A stretch of DNA of 64,000 bases, taken from the NCBI GenBank assembly GCA_004144345.1, contig SEEL01000003.1, forward strand, positions 62,001-126,000, written 5' to 3'. Made by a program: the position numbers and the translations under genes. This DNA is from Hyphomicrobiales bacterium. GTDB taxonomy: Bacteria; Pseudomonadota; Alphaproteobacteria; Rhizobiales; Devosiaceae. This document shows positions 34,985 to 44,913 of this stretch, in pieces. The notes beneath the pieces were generated by a model. That model made no database searches. It had not been told where the DNA came from and saw only the letters and a list, made by a program, of their open reading frames with translations. Every line of letters begins with the position of its first letter. Within the stretch, counting starts at the first letter, position 1.

Positions 34985-37900
34985 TCAAGCCGAGCGGGCC
35001 AGATCCGACAGCAGGCCCGCGGCGACCGACAGGCGAGAGACGGTGATCTCCCCCGTGGTGAGGCCGGTTACGGCCTCAACGACGCGCTCGATGGCTTCGG
35101 GGCGCGATTGCTTCCAGGCCGCGAGGCGGGTGTCGATCTCGCCCCGGCCGAAGCCCAGCACGTCGACCGTCAGATCGCGCTGGGCGCGCATCAGATTGGC
35201 CAGTCCCCGGTCGAGCGCCATGCGGTCGAATTTGTCGGTGAGCACGATGTCTTCCGCCGCCTCGACAATGCCGCTCAGCCCGAACAGATCGAGCACGCCG
35301 AAGAAAGCGCCGGCCGCGGCCGCGATCGGGCTCTTGGTGCGCTCGGCCACCAGCGCGATGTCGGTGGCGTAGCTCAATATCGCCAGTTCGGCGAAGCGGC
35401 GGGCCAGCGCATTGGGCGCGCCGCCCGCCATGAAGCCGTCGGCCCGCGCCGCGATGGTCTTTTCAAGGCCCGGCGGAACGAGGCTGCTGCCGAGCCCGGC
35501 GACATCCGTCACGCCTTCGGCGTAGTGCAGCACAAGGTCGCCCAGCGGCTGGGTGAAATCGGCATTGCGCAGCAGCCACAGCGTTTCGCGCTCCAGCAGC
35601 GCCTGCAATTCGGCATAGAGGTCGAGTTGTGTCGCCCCGGCCAGCTGGCCGTCCAGCGCATCGATCTCGGCATAGAGCCGCTCGAGCCCATAGGCATCGC
35701 GGGCGAGGCAGAAAGCGGCCGCCACTTGCCCGGCATCGGCACTGGTCGCCGCCATCATCTTGACCACATAGGCCGGCCCGCCGCGATTGATCATCTGGTT
35801 CGACAGCACCGTCGCGATCACCTCGCGCCTGAGCCGGTGGCTCGACACTGAATCCGGATAGCGGTCCGACAGCGTCTCGGGGAAATAGCGGAACAGTTCG
35901 TGGCTGAGATAGGGATCGTCGGGCGCCTTGCCGGCGAGTAGATCGGCATAGAGCGAGTTCTTGGCATAGGCGAGGATCACCGCCAGCTCCGGCCGAGTCA
36001 GTCCCTTGCCCGCGGCGCTGCGCGCATTGAGCGTCGCATTGTCGGGTAGGAACTCCACGGCGCGGCTCAACAGGCCGCGTTCCTCCAGCGTCTCGATCAG
36101 CGCCCGATGATCGGGCAGGGCCGCGAGCCCGGCGCGCTCGGCCAGCGACAGCGCCAGCGGCTGCAGATAGTTGTTGCGCAGGCAGAGCGCCGCCACTTCG
36201 TCGGTCAGCGCCGCAAGGAAGCGGTTGCGCTGATCCATCTCGAGCTTATCGGTGCGCATCACCGTGTTCATCGCGATCTTGACGTTGACCTCGATGTCCG
36301 ACGCGTTGACGCCCGCCGAATTGTCGATGGCGTCGGTGTCGATCTTGCCGCCATGCAGCGCATAGTCGATGCGGCCGCGCTGCGTCACGCCCAGATTGGC
36401 GCCTTCGCCCACCACGCGGGCCCGAATATCCTTGCCGGCAATGCGGATCGCATCATTGGCTTTGTCGCCGACTTCGGCGTCGGTTTCGGTTGCGGCGCGC
36501 ACATAGGTGCCGATGCCACCGAACCACAGCAGATCCACATCGGCCTTGAGGATGGCCGATATCACTTCCTGCGGCGTCACCGGATCATTGCCAAGGCCAA
36601 GCGCGCGCCGCGCCTCCTGGAATAGAGCAACGTTCTTGAGCGAGCGCGAGTAGACGCCGCCGCCCTTCGACAGCAGCGTCTTGTCATAGTCCTGCCAGCT
36701 CGAGCGCGGCAGGGCGAACAGGCGTTTGCGCTCTTCGAGGCTGACAAGCGGATCCGGATCGGGGTCGATGAAGATGTCGCGATGGTCGAACGCTGCTACC
36801 AGCCGCGTCTGCGGCGAAAGCAGCATGCCATTGCCGAATACGTCGCCACTCATGTCGCCGACGCCCACCACCGTGAAGGGCGTCGTCTGGATATCGCGGT
36901 CCATCTCGCGGAAATGCCGCTTCACCGCTTCCCAGGCGCCGCGCGCGGTAATGCCCATCTTCTTGTGGTCATAGCCATTGCTGCCGCCCGAAGCGAAGGC
37001 ATCGCCCAGCCAGAAGCCGCGCGCTATGGCGATTGCGTTGGCCGTGTCCGAGAAACTTGCGGTGCCCTTGTCGGCGGCCACCACGAGGTAGGGGTCGTCG
37101 GCGTCGCGCCGCTTCACGTCGGGCGGCGGGATCACCACATCGCCTTCGAGATTGTCGGTCACGTCGAGCAGCGTCTGGATGAAAATCTGGTAGCAGGCCG
37201 TGCCTTCGCGCTGCACCATCTCGCGGTCGGCGCCCTTGGGCATCATGCGCGGCACGAAAGCACCTTTGGCGCCCACCGGCACAATGATGGCGTTCTTGAC
37301 CTGCTGCGCCTTCACCAGCCCCAGCACCTCGGTGCGGAAATCCTCCGGCCGGTCGCTCCAGCGTAGCCCGCCGCGGGCAATGGCGCCGAAGCGCAGATGC
37401 AGGCCCTCGACGCGCGGCGCATAGACGAAGATTTCGCGATAGGGGCGCGGCTCGGGCAGGCCATCGATCTTGCCACAATCGAACTTGATGGCGAGGGCAG
37501 GGCGCCGCTGCCCGGCGCCGTCGCGCTGGAAGGCATTAGTGCGCAGCGCCGCTTCGATCAAATTCAGCACACGGCGGATGATGCGGTCTTCGTCGAGCGA
37601 TTGCGTCGCGTTGAGCGCCGCCTCGATGGCCTCGCGCGCTTCCCCGGCAACGCGGTCGCGATTGCCGCTGAACCCGGCATCGAGCAGCGCGTGGAACATC
37701 GTTGTAAGCGCGACTGCCACATCCGGATGGAGGTTCAGCACCTGCGCAAGGTAGGCGCGGCTCCAGGTGACACCGACCTGCTTGAGGTACCGCACCAGCG
37801 CGCGAAGGATTGCGACATCGGGCCAGCTCAACCCGGCGCCCAGCACCAGCCGGTTCAGCGGATCGCTCTCGGCCTCGGTCTGCCACACGGCAAGGATCGC

Positions 37901-39745
37901 GTCCTCGACCAGCGGCGCGCGCAGCGAGAAATCGGCGGCGCGGCCCGCCGGCACGTCGAGCACCATGTCGTGGATGAAGATCGGCGCGCCGGATTTCGGC
38001 TCCACCGTATAGGTGCGCTCATCGATGACGCGGAAGCCGAAATTCTCCAGCATCGGCACGCGGTCGCTGAGCGGAATGGGCTTGCCGCGATGATAGACCT
38101 TCAGCCCGTAGTCGCCGTCGCCCTCACTGCGCTCGATCAGCTTCAGCGCCAGACTTGCTTCGCCCTCGAGCTTTTCGATCACCGCAATATCGGCGAGCGC
38201 CTGCCCGGCATCATTGCGCGACTGATAGGCGGCCGAGAACGCCCCAAGCCAGGGCGCGATCCGCTCGGTGTCGGGCGAGGCAAGGCCCAGCCGATCGTCG
38301 AAGGTCAGGATCAAATCGGCGACATCGTCCTCGAGCCGGTCCTGGCTCGGCCGCGGCGTCGGTCCGCCATTGCGGCCGATGATGAAATGCACGCGAACCA
38401 GGTCGCCTTCGGGGAAGTGCGGATAATAGGCCGAAACGCGGCCGTCATAGCGCTGCGCCAGATAGAGGCCGATGCGCGCCCGCACTTCGGAGGTGTAGCG
38501 GTCGCGCGGCACGAAGACGAGCACCGAGACGAAATTGTCGAAGCGGTCGATGCGCGGCAGCACGCGGACGCGCGGCCGATCGGTCAGCGCCGCAATCTCC
38601 TTGGCGAAATCGAACAGCTGGTCCTGGCCGATCTGGAACAGTTCGTCGCGCGGATAGGAATCCAGCGCCGCCATCAGCCCCTTGCCGGCATGGCTCGCGG
38701 GGTCGTGGCCCGAGCGGCGCATCACTTCCGACACCTTGCGGCGGATCAGCGGCACATCGCTATGCGGCGTCGCCAGCGCCATCGAGGTGAAGAGCCCGAC
38801 GATGCGGAGTTCGCCCGACACCTCGCCGCCCTCGCGGTAGAGCTTGACCCCGACATAATCCATATAGGCACGGCGGTGCACGCGGGTGCGCACATTGGCC
38901 TTGGTCACCATGATCGGGTCGGGCTCGCCGAGCCAGGCGACATGCTGCTCGGTCATCTCGACATAGTCGGTGCCGGCGCGCAGGAAGTGGAAATCCTTGT
39001 CCTCGAGGATGCCGATGCCCGAGGTGATCAGCGGTGTCAGCTTGCGCTCATCGCCTTCGCCCTCCAGCCGGTATTCGCGCATCCCGAGGAAGGTGAAATT
39101 GTGCTCGGCCAGCCAGGCGAGGAATTCCTTGGCCTCCGACACGGCGGCGGTCGTGGCGCGGGGCGGGTTGAGCTTCCAGTCCTCCACCAGCCGGCGCAGC
39201 CGCTCCAGCATGGTGCGCCACGAGCGGGTGGCGCGATAGACTTCGGTCAGCGTGCCGTCGATCTCGGCCAGCAGCGCCTTTTTCTGCTCCGGGTCGTCGA
39301 GCGGCGCGATCTCAACCAGCAGTAGGCTCTCATTGACCGAAACCGGCGCTGCCTCGTCGAGCAGGCGGTGCGATTCCGGGTCGAGATGCAGCACCGGATG
39401 CGCCATGAACTTGATCGTGCCGCCCTTGGCGCGGATCGCCGCCAGCACCGAATCGACGATGAAGGGCATGTCGGCCGAAAAGATCTCGATCAGCTCGGGG
39501 TGGCCGGGATGTTCGGGCGCAAAGTCGAAGACGATGTGGCTCTTGCCCTCGCGCTTGCCGAGCCGCGTATAGGTCCGGCGCAGCATCGCCTCGACCACTT
39601 CGGGCGAGGTGCCATCGAGATCGTCGGGGTCAGTCGCGCCCACCGTCGCCAGCAGGAAGCGGGCAAAGTTCGGCTCCGTTTCGCGAAGCTCTTCGGCGCG
39701 GTCGAGCAGGCCGCGTTTGGTGTCGATCACAGGGTCCACTGCCAT
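34985..39745 (-). CDS. NAD-specific glutamate dehydrogenase, large (about 180 kDa) type
   Basis: A 1586-residue enzyme that deaminates glutamate to 2-oxoglutarate. A long regulatory N-terminal part with ACT-like segments (about 1-700) precedes the catalytic core. That core begins with the APRVEGLHLRFGAIARGGLRW type region and includes VPVGAKGAF, with the active-site Lys, and GVGDMSGDVFGNGML for NAD binding. The helical C-terminus completes the large-GDH family length. The ATG at 39745 has a GGAAGGGG ribosome site, and an upstream TTG at 39766 is less likely. Confidence 0.95.
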   Translation of the reverse strand: MAVDPVIDTKRGLLDRAEELRETEPNFARFLLATVGATDPDDLDGTSPEVVEAMLRRTYTRLGKREGKSHIVFDFAPEHPGHPELIEIFSADMPFIVDSVLAAIRAKGGTIKFMAHPVLHLDPESHRLLDEAAPVSVNESLLLVEIAPLDDPEQKKALLAEIDGTLTEVYRATRSWRTMLERLRRLVEDWKLNPPRATTAAVSEAKEFLAWLAEHNFTFLGMREYRLEGEGDERKLTPLITSGIGILEDKDFHFLRAGTDYVEMTEQHVAWLGEPDPIMVTKANVRTRVHRRAYMDYVGVKLYREGGEVSGELRIVGLFTSMALATPHSDVPLIRRKVSEVMRRSGHDPASHAGKGLMAALDSYPRDELFQIGQDQLFDFAKEIAALTDRPRVRVLPRIDRFDNFVSVLVFVPRDRYTSEVRARIGLYLAQRYDGRVSAYYPHFPEGDLVRVHFIIGRNGGPTPRPSQDRLEDDVADLILTFDDRLGLASPDTERIAPWLGAFSAAYQSRNDAGQALADIAVIEKLEGEASLALKLIERSEGDGDYGLKVYHRGKPIPLSDRVPMLENFGFRVIDERTYTVEPKSGAPIFIHDMVLDVPAGRAADFSLRAPLVEDAILAVWQTEAESDPLNRLVLGAGLSWPDVAILRALVRYLKQVGVTWSRAYLAQVLNLHPDVAVALTTMFHALLDAGFSGNRDRVAGEAREAIEAALNATQSLDEDRIIRRVLNLIEAALRTNAFQRDGAGQRRPALAIKFDCGKIDGLPEPRPYREIFVYAPRVEGLHLRFGAIARGGLRWSDRPEDFRTEVLGLVKAQQVKNAIIVPVGAKGAFVPRMMPKGADREMVQREGTACYQIFIQTLLDVTDNLEGDVVIPPPDVKRRDADDPYLVVAADKGTASFSDTANAIAIARGFWLGDAFASGGSNGYDHKKMGITARGAWEAVKRHFREMDRDIQTTPFTVVGVGDMSGDVFGNGMLLSPQTRLVAAFDHRDIFIDPDPDPLVSLEERKRLFALPRSSWQDYDKTLLSKGGGVYSRSLKNVALFQEARRALGLGNDPVTPQEVISAILKADVDLLWFGGIGTYVRAATETDAEVGDKANDAIRIAGKDIRARVVGEGANLGVTQRGRIDYALHGGKIDTDAIDNSAGVNASDIEVNVKIAMNTVMRTDKLEMDQRNRFLAALTDEVAALCLRNNYLQPLALSLAERAGLAALPDHRALIETLEERGLLSRAVEFLPDNATLNARSAAGKGLTRPELAVILAYAKNSLYADLLAGKAPDDPYLSHELFRYFPETLSDRYPDSVSSHRLRREVIATVLSNQMINRGGPAYVVKMMAATSADAGQVAAAFCLARDAYGLERLYAEIDALDGQLAGATQLDLYAELQALLERETLWLLRNADFTQPLGDLVLHYAEGVTDVAGLGSSLVPPGLEKTIAARADGFMAGGAPNALARRFAELAILSYATDIALVAERTKSPIAAAAGAFFGVLDLFGLSGIVEAAEDIVLTDKFDRMALDRGLANLMRAQRDLTVDVLGFGRGEIDTRLAAWKQSRPEAIERVVEAVTGLTTGEITVSRLSVAAGLLSDLARSA

Positions 39746-39814
39746 GGCCCCCTTCCACCATGACAAATCAGCAAATTGCAGAGTGCGGTGGCCCGCCCCT
39801 AAAGTCGAGGGGCA

Positions 39815-40462
39815 TCAGGCCCCTGTCGCCACCACCGCTGTGCGGCCGAGGTCGGTCAGCTGGTAGACCCCCGGCTGCACCCGCTCGAACCAGCCATAGA
39901 CATTGGAGAGCAGGATCTTGCCCGCGTCCGGCGCCCGGGGCTTGATGTCGCGCGGCCGGAGCGGGCCGGCGCTCAGCGCTTCGGCGCAAAGCAGCGCCTG
40001 CTGGCGGTAGGCGGTCATGATCGGCCGGCGCGTGCTGCCCCCCAGCGTCGGGTCGCCGCGCCGCTTCTGGTGCTCGCGCACCAGCCGCGACCGCCGCTTG
40101 GGGTTGGTGCGCGGCATCGGCGTCACGGCGTTCACGATGACGCTGACCTCGCCGCGGTCCGATACGCCCAGCATGCCGATGCCCAGCCTCCGGCAGAGGT
40201 CGCGGTAGCGCTTGTCGGCCTCGCGGCCCTTGCCGGTGGCCGAAATCCGCGCCGCGACCCACACTTCGTCGGCCATCGCCGCGCGGTCCACCGCCTGCAG
40301 GATCAGCTCCAGGTTGAAGCTCAGCTTCAGCTCGCAGATCACCACGATCGGCGGATCGCCGGGGCTCAGCCCCACCAGATCGCAGCCGCCAATCTCGCCC
40401 TTCGCCTCATAACCGGCGGCTTCGATGAAGGCCTTGATCGGCTGGTACAGCGAGGTTTCCAT
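39815..40462 (-). CDS. DUF2161 family, putative PD-(D/E)XK phosphodiesterase
   Basis: A 215-residue protein with a nuclease-like N-terminal core. Asp 28 (GGCDLVGL) and the E-x-K of ICELKLSFN (about 43-51) form a PD-(D/E)XK pattern. A helix beginning LILQAVDRAAMADEV follows. The C-terminal part, with TYRQQALLCAEAL-like helices and YGWFERVQPGVYQLTDLG, resembles a winged helix. DNA cleavage has not been shown for this family and the physiological role is unknown. Confidence 0.85.
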   Translation of the reverse strand: METSLYQPIKAFIEAAGYEAKGEIGGCDLVGLSPGDPPIVVICELKLSFNLELILQAVDRAAMADEVWVAARISATGKGREADKRYRDLCRRLGIGMLGVSDRGEVSVIVNAVTPMPRTNPKRRSRLVREHQKRRGDPTLGGSTRRPIMTAYRQQALLCAEALSAGPLRPRDIKPRAPDAGKILLSNVYGWFERVQPGVYQLTDLGRTAVVATGA

Positions 40463-40551
40463 GGCGTCGCGGCTCTAGGGAATCGGGCCGCCAAGCCTAG
40501 CCGGACCGCAGTTAACGGGGCGTCGCCGAACGCCCGCGCCCTTCCGCGCGC

Positions 40552-40580
40552 TTGACCCATGCCGCCTTCGGGGATTATGA
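40552..40580 (+). promoter_or_regulatory. Probable sigma-70 promoter of leuC
   Basis: TTGACC (40552-40557) and TTATGA (40575-40580) are separated by 17 bases and lie 45 bases before the leuC ATG. This is the best vegetative-type promoter I can see near a core gene here. Confidence 0.6.
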
Positions 40581-40625
40581 CCCCAATTCCACGAAAACCC
40601 TTAGCAGAACGGGACTTTTAGCCAA

Positions 40626-42026
40626 ATGGGCCGCACGCTGTACGACAAAATCTGGGATGACCATCTGGTCGCGAACAACCCGGACGGCACGTCGCTCATT
40701 TATATCGACCGTCACCTCGTGCACGAAGTGACCAGCCCGCAGGCCTTTGAGGGCCTGCGCATGAACAAGCGCCAGGTGCGTTCGCCCGAGCGCACGCTGG
40801 CCGTGGTCGATCATAACGTCCCCACCACCGACCGCTCGCTGCCCAATCCGGACCCGGAAAGCGCCATCCAGATCGCGGCGCTGGCCGAGAACACCAAGGA
40901 TTTCGGCATCGAATATTACGATCCCTTCGACAAGCGTCAGGGCATCGTCCACATCGTCGGGCCGGAGCAGGGCTTCACCCTGCCGGGCATGACGATCGTG
41001 TGCGGCGACTCGCACACCTCGACCCACGGCGCCTTCGGTGCGCTGGCGCATGGCATCGGCACGTCGGAAGTCGAGCATGTGCTCGCCACCCAGACGCTGA
41101 TCCAGCAGAAGGCCAAGAACATGCTGGTGCGTGTCGATGGTCAACTGCCCCCGGGCGTCACCGCCAAGGACATCATCCTCGCCATCATCGGCGAGATCGG
41201 CACGGCCGGCGGTAATGGCCATGTCATCGAATTCGCCGGCGAAGCCATCCGCGCGCTGTCGATGGAAGGCCGCATGACGGTCTGCAACATGACCATCGAA
41301 GGCGGCGCCCGCGCCGGCCTCATCGCGCCGGACGAAAAGACCTTCGCCTACGTCAAGGATCGCCCGCGTGCGCCCAAGGGCGCCGCCTACGATCACGCCG
41401 TCGAATATTGGAAGACCCTCTATTCCGACGCTGATGCGGTCTACGACAAGGTGGTCATCCTCGATGCCGCGAAGCTCCCGCCGATCGTCTCGTGGGGCTC
41501 CTCACCGGAAGACGTCATCGCCATCACCGGCGAAGTGCCGAACCCTGACGATATCCAGGACGAGAACAAGCGCGCGTCGAAGTGGCGTGCGCTCGACTAT
41601 ATGGGGCTGAAGCCGGGCACCAAGATCACCGACATTTCGGTCGAGCGCGTGTTCCTCGGCTCATGCACCAATGGCCGCATCGAAGATCTGCGCGCCGCCG
41701 CCAAGGTGGTCGCGGGCCGCAAGGTCGCCGCGCATGTCAACGCCATGGTCGTGCCGGGTTCGGGTCTCGTCAAGGAACAGGCGGAAGCCGAAGGCCTCCA
41801 CACCATCTTCCTCGATGCGGGCTTTGAATGGCGCGAGCCGGGCTGCTCGATGTGCCTTGCCATGAACCCCGACAAGCTGAAGCCGCAGGAACGCTGCGCC
41901 TCCACCTCGAACCGCAATTTCGAGGGCCGCCAGGGTTTCAAGGGCCGCACCCATCTGGTGTCGCCCGCCATGGCCGCCGCCGCCGCCATCGCCGGCCACT
42001 TCGTCGATATCCGCGAGTGGAAGTAA
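40626..42026 (+). CDS. leuC: 3-isopropylmalate dehydratase large subunit
   Basis: A 466-residue iron-sulfur aconitase-family subunit that isomerises 2- to 3-isopropylmalate in leucine synthesis, together with LeuD encoded 8 kb downstream. It begins [15 protein letters not shown]. The 4Fe-4S ligands lie in [14 protein letters not shown] and the late [28 protein letters not shown] is the substrate/cluster region. The length is normal. Confidence 0.97.
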   Translation: MGRTLYDKIWDDHLVANNPDGTSLIYIDRHLVHEVTSPQAFEGLRMNKRQVRSPERTLAVVDHNVPTTDRSLPNPDPESAIQIAALAENTKDFGIEYYDPFDKRQGIVHIVGPEQGFTLPGMTIVCGDSHTSTHGAFGALAHGIGTSEVEHVLATQTLIQQKAKNMLVRVDGQLPPGVTAKDIILAIIGEIGTAGGNGHVIEFAGEAIRALSMEGRMTVCNMTIEGGARAGLIAPDEKTFAYVKDRPRAPKGAAYDHAVEYWKTLYSDADAVYDKVVILDAAKLPPIVSWGSSPEDVIAITGEVPNPDDIQDENKRASKWRALDYMGLKPGTKITDISVERVFLGSCTNGRIEDLRAAAKVVAGRKVAAHVNAMVVPGSGLVKEQAEAEGLHTIFLDAGFEWREPGCSMCLAMNPDKLKPQERCASTSNRNFEGRQGFKGRTHLVSPAMAAAAAIAGHFVDIREWK

Positions 42027-42038
42027 TCATCTGCGATT

Positions 42039-42070
42039 GTCCAAGCGATCCCGCTTGGGATCGCCTGGAC
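42039..42070. repeat. Strong hairpin between leuC and the metallopeptidase gene
   Basis: The arms GTCCAAGCGATCCC and GGGATCGCCTGGAC pair over 13 of 14 positions around a GCTT loop. No T-run follows, so it is not a standard terminator. It may limit readthrough, stabilise the leuC mRNA end, or be a mobile palindrome. Confidence 0.65.
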
Positions 42071-42081
42071 AGAGCAAGCAA

Positions 42082-42513
42082 ATGACCAATCCCTGGGCCG
42101 AAAAGACGGCTCCGAGCATCGACGATTTCGAACAGATCGCTGCCGCGGCATGGGAGACCTTGCCGCAGCAGTTTCGTGAACTGGCCGGCAATGTGCCCTG
42201 CGCCGTTTCCGACTTCCCCGATGAAGAGACGATCACCGAGATGGAGCTCGAAACCGAGTTCGACATCCTCGGCCTTTTCCGCGGCGTCGGCCTGCCGCAG
42301 GGCGGCGCCATGCCAGTGACCGGGCAACTGCCCAATCAGGTCTGGCTCTACCGCCGTCCCATCCTCGACTACTGGGCCGAGAGCGAAGACGGCGAGACGC
42401 TGGGGGAAATCATCACCCACGTGCTCGTGCACGAGATCGGCCACCATTTCGGCTTCTCCGACGAGGACATGGAAGCCATCGAGGCGCTGGCCGTACTCGA
42501 GGACAAGGACTGA
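42082..42513 (+). CDS. Zincin-like metallopeptidase family protein (DUF1025-type)
   Basis: A 143-residue soluble protein. The minimal zinc-protease motif HEIGHHFGFSDEDM (about 117-130) has the HExxHxxGxxD pattern. The rest, beginning with EQIAAAAWETLPQQFRELAGN and VAVSDFPDEET-type acidic strands, is the typical small metallopeptidase-like fold. Proteolysis is not proven for this family. The ATG at 42082 is preferred to an upstream frame that enters the hairpin. Its stop overlaps the ybaK start by one base. Confidence 0.88.
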   Translation: MTNPWAEKTAPSIDDFEQIAAAAWETLPQQFRELAGNVPCAVSDFPDEETITEMELETEFDILGLFRGVGLPQGGAMPVTGQLPNQVWLYRRPILDYWAESEDGETLGEIITHVLVHEIGHHFGFSDEDMEAIEALAVLEDKD

Positions 42514-42986
42514 TGTCCCACACGACGCAAGGCACGCTGCTGCTCGAAAAGCTCGGCGTCGCCTTCGCGCTCCATCCCTATGACTACGATCCCGATGCGC
42601 CGCGCATCGGTCTCCACGCGGCGGAGACGCTCGGCATCGACCCGGGCCAGACCTTCAAGACGCTGATGGCGGAAGTCGACGGCAAGCCGGTCTGCGTGGT
42701 CGTGCCGTCCGACATCGAAGTGTCGATGAAAAAGCTCGCCGCCTGCTTCGGCGGCAAGTCGGCGGCGATGATGAAGGTCCCCGACGCCGAGCGCCTCACC
42801 GGCTACAAGGTCGGCGGCATCGGCCCCTTCGGCCAGAAGCGCAAAGTCCCCACCGCGCTCGACGAAACGGCCGAACTCTACGACATCATCTACATCAACG
42901 CCGGCCAGCGCGGCCTGCTGCTGTCGATCGCGCCCGCCGATGCGATGAAAGCGGCCGAAATGAAGATCGCGGACCTTTCGGCCTAG
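42513..42986 (+). CDS. ybaK: Cys-tRNA(Pro)/Cys-tRNA(Cys) deacylase YbaK
   Basis: A 157-residue YbaK/ProX-fold protein. It removes Cys mischarged on tRNA-Pro in the characterised homologues. Landmarks are FKTLMAEVDGKPVCVVVP with the catalytic Lys region, MKKLAACFGGKSAAMM, and YKVGGIGPFGQKRKVPTALDE. It overlaps the preceding metallopeptidase gene by one base (TGATG). Confidence 0.92.
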   Translation: MSHTTQGTLLLEKLGVAFALHPYDYDPDAPRIGLHAAETLGIDPGQTFKTLMAEVDGKPVCVVVPSDIEVSMKKLAACFGGKSAAMMKVPDAERLTGYKVGGIGPFGQKRKVPTALDETAELYDIIYINAGQRGLLLSIAPADAMKAAEMKIADLSA

Positions 42987-42989
42987 GCC

Positions 42990-43200
42990 GGACCCCACCC
43001 ACCATGCTTCGCATGGTCCCCCCTCCCCAGCGCTACGCGCCGAGGAGGGATAGCCAACTGTTGGCGCCGTGGCGCACCTTGAGCGGAGCCCCTCCCTCCC
43101 CACCGGGGAGGGAGGACCGGCGAAGCTGGTGGTGGGGGCGGCCACGAGCGCTATGCCCCCACCTCGACGCCCCCCGTCGCCTCCGCTATCGTCCCCATCG
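42990..43200. repeat. GC-rich palindromic intergenic repeat, copy A
   Basis: The gap holds hairpins such as ccaccatgcttcgcatggt, ctccccaccggggagggag and gccgtggcgc. It also holds the shared core ggcgaagctggtggtgggggc, which recurs in similar form at about 59120 and in part at about 49900. It belongs to an interspersed repeat family, not to a gene. Confidence 0.65.
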
Positions 43201-43212
43201 CGTCACCGGGGC

Positions 43213-44004
43213 ATGATCGTGAAGATCCTTGTCGTCTCCGACTTCCACTATGCGCTGCCGCAGTTCGACTGGCTGGTGGGTGCCGCGCCCGCCTATGACC
43301 TCGTGATCTTTGCCGGCGATCTGCTCGACACCAATTCGCTCGTCGATCCCGGTACGCAGATCGTCGTGGTGATGAAATACCTGAAGCGGATCAGCGAGCT
43401 CACCCGGCTCATCGTCTGCTCGGGCAATCACGATCTCGATGCCATCGGCGCCGATGGCGAAAAGCACGCGCAATGGCTCGGTGCCGCGCGGCGCCTGTCG
43501 ATCCCGGTCGATGGCGATACGCTCGAAATCGGCGACACGCTCATCACCATCTGCCCGTGGTGGGATGGGCCGCTGACGCAGCAGGCCATCGCCCGGCAGT
43601 TCGAGGCGGCCGCGCCGCGCCGCAAGGGGGCGTGGCTCTGGGTCTATCACGCGCCGCCCTCGGACACGCCCATCGCCTGGTCGGGGCAGCGGCATTTCGG
43701 CGATGCGGCGCTCAGCGGCTGGATCGCGCAATACCGCCCCGATTTCGTCATCTCCGGCCATGTGCATGAGGCGCCGTTTGCCCGCAATGGCTCATGGGCC
43801 GACCGGCTTGGCGATAGCTGGCTGTTCAATCCGGGCCGCCAGATTGGCGAGACGCCCACCACCATCGCCATCGACACCAGCGCGATGGAAGCCGCCTGGT
43901 TCTCGCTCGAAGGCGCGGAATTGGTGAAGCTCGATGCGCCGCTCGAACGGCCGCTGGCGCAATTGATGGCGCTGCCCGGCTGGATGCAGCGCGCCCCGGC
44001 CTAG
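43213..44004 (+). CDS. Metallophosphoesterase
   Basis: A 263-residue calcineurin-like phosphoesterase. The metal-binding blocks are SDFHYAL (D-x-H), FAGDLLD (GD), CSGNHDLDAIG (GNHD) and the C-terminal SGHVHEAP (GHxH), all intact. The substrate is unknown. The ATG at 43213 starts the fold directly. An upstream frame runs through the repeat and is rejected. Its stop shares a CTAG with the convergent gene. Confidence 0.9.
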   Translation: MIVKILVVSDFHYALPQFDWLVGAAPAYDLVIFAGDLLDTNSLVDPGTQIVVVMKYLKRISELTRLIVCSGNHDLDAIGADGEKHAQWLGAARRLSIPVDGDTLEIGDTLITICPWWDGPLTQQAIARQFEAAAPRRKGAWLWVYHAPPSDTPIAWSGQRHFGDAALSGWIAQYRPDFVISGHVHEAPFARNGSWADRLGDSWLFNPGRQIGETPTTIAIDTSAMEAAWFSLEGAELVKLDAPLERPLAQLMALPGWMQRAPA

Positions 44005-44489
44005 AGCCGCGAATCCTTGGATGTGGCGCCGGCCACCACCGCCGGGCGCTGCCGCTGCACCAGCGCGTCGAGCACTTCGTCCACCATCCCCAGATGGTCC
44101 GAACGATGCGCGAACTGGCGCTTGAGGTCAGCCAGATAGCTCGTCGCGTCGGTCAGCCGCCGCGCGAGGATCGTCGACACGTGAAAGCTCAGTTCCTTGT
44201 GGTCCATCAGCATGGCGCGGGCATTCTCGATGCGGAACGCCGTGACGTTGCCCACCGCGCGTACCGTTGCCGTATGCGGGCCGCCGAGCAGCGCCGCGAT
44301 CTCGCCGAAGATGGCGCCGGGGATGGCGATGTCGGCCACCTGCGTGTCGCCGCGCAGCACTTCCACCTCGCCCGCCGCGAGGATGTACATGCGGTCCCGC
44401 CCCGGCCCTTCCGGAATTAGCACCTGTCCCGGCTCGAATCTGTCGAGCGGAAAGCCGTCGCAATAAGCGAGAATGGCAGCGTCATCCAT
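44001..44489 (-). CDS. Cyclic nucleotide-binding domain protein
   Basis: A 162-residue protein that is almost entirely one cNMP-binding beta-roll: FEPGQVLIPEGPGRDRMYIL, the phosphate-binding cassette FGEIAALLGGPHTATVRA, and a C-terminal helix. The usual Arg-Ser/Thr-Ala of cAMP binders is replaced by PHTATVRA, so the ligand is doubtful. It lacks the Crp DNA-binding domain. It may be a stand-alone sensor. Confidence 0.85.
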   Translation of the reverse strand: MDDAAILAYCDGFPLDRFEPGQVLIPEGPGRDRMYILAAGEVEVLRGDTQVADIAIPGAIFGEIAALLGGPHTATVRAVGNVTAFRIENARAMLMDHKELSFHVSTILARRLTDATSYLADLKRQFAHRSDHLGMVDEVLDALVQRQRPAVVAGATSKDSRL

Positions 44490-44554
44490 GAAGCCGATCC
44501 TGCACCAGACCGGGCTTCAGCATGCACCCGGCCGGGGCGGATCACAAGCGCGCG

Positions 44555-44851
44555 TCAGGCGGGCACGAACTCGAAATCATTGTCGAGGACGCCCTCGGTG
44601 CGGTCACCCACCTGCAGCACCAGCTGCTGCTTGTTGAGCTCGCCGATCCATTCGTCCCAGCCGACAAGGTCGAGGCCGCCCGGCCGGTCGGTGTCCTGGC
44701 TCTCGCCGGAATTCAGCAGATATTGGTCGAACACGATACGCAGCACGATCTGCGAGCGCGTGCCGGTCGGCAGTTCGGACCAGGCGGGCTGGCCGCCGCG
44801 GGCCTCGGCCCACTGGCGGATCTCATCGGCATTTCTAAGGATACGGGACAT
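44555..44851 (-). CDS. Hypothetical protein, paralogue A of a tandem pair
   Basis: A 98-residue acidic protein with RILRNADEIRQWAEARGGQPAW near its start and WDEWIGELNKQQLVLQVGDR near its end. It shares this layout with the gene 62 bases upstream, which is an ancient tandem duplication. No signal peptide or family is recognised. Its function is unknown. Confidence 0.75.
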   Translation of the reverse strand: MSRILRNADEIRQWAEARGGQPAWSELPTGTRSQIVLRIVFDQYLLNSGESQDTDRPGGLDLVGWDEWIGELNKQQLVLQVGDRTEGVLDNDFEFVPA

Positions 44852-44913
44852 TGGACGCTCCAGAACGAAGGCCCGGCGGAGGGCCGGGCCAGCAATCTAC
44901 ATGAAAGGCCGGC

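Noticed and set aside
37397-39325. Long plus-strand open frame (about 640 codons) opposite the glutamate dehydrogenase gene
   Set aside because: An antisense shadow in high-GC coding DNA. The protein is arginine/histidine-rich with no domain, while the opposite strand encodes a clear enzyme.
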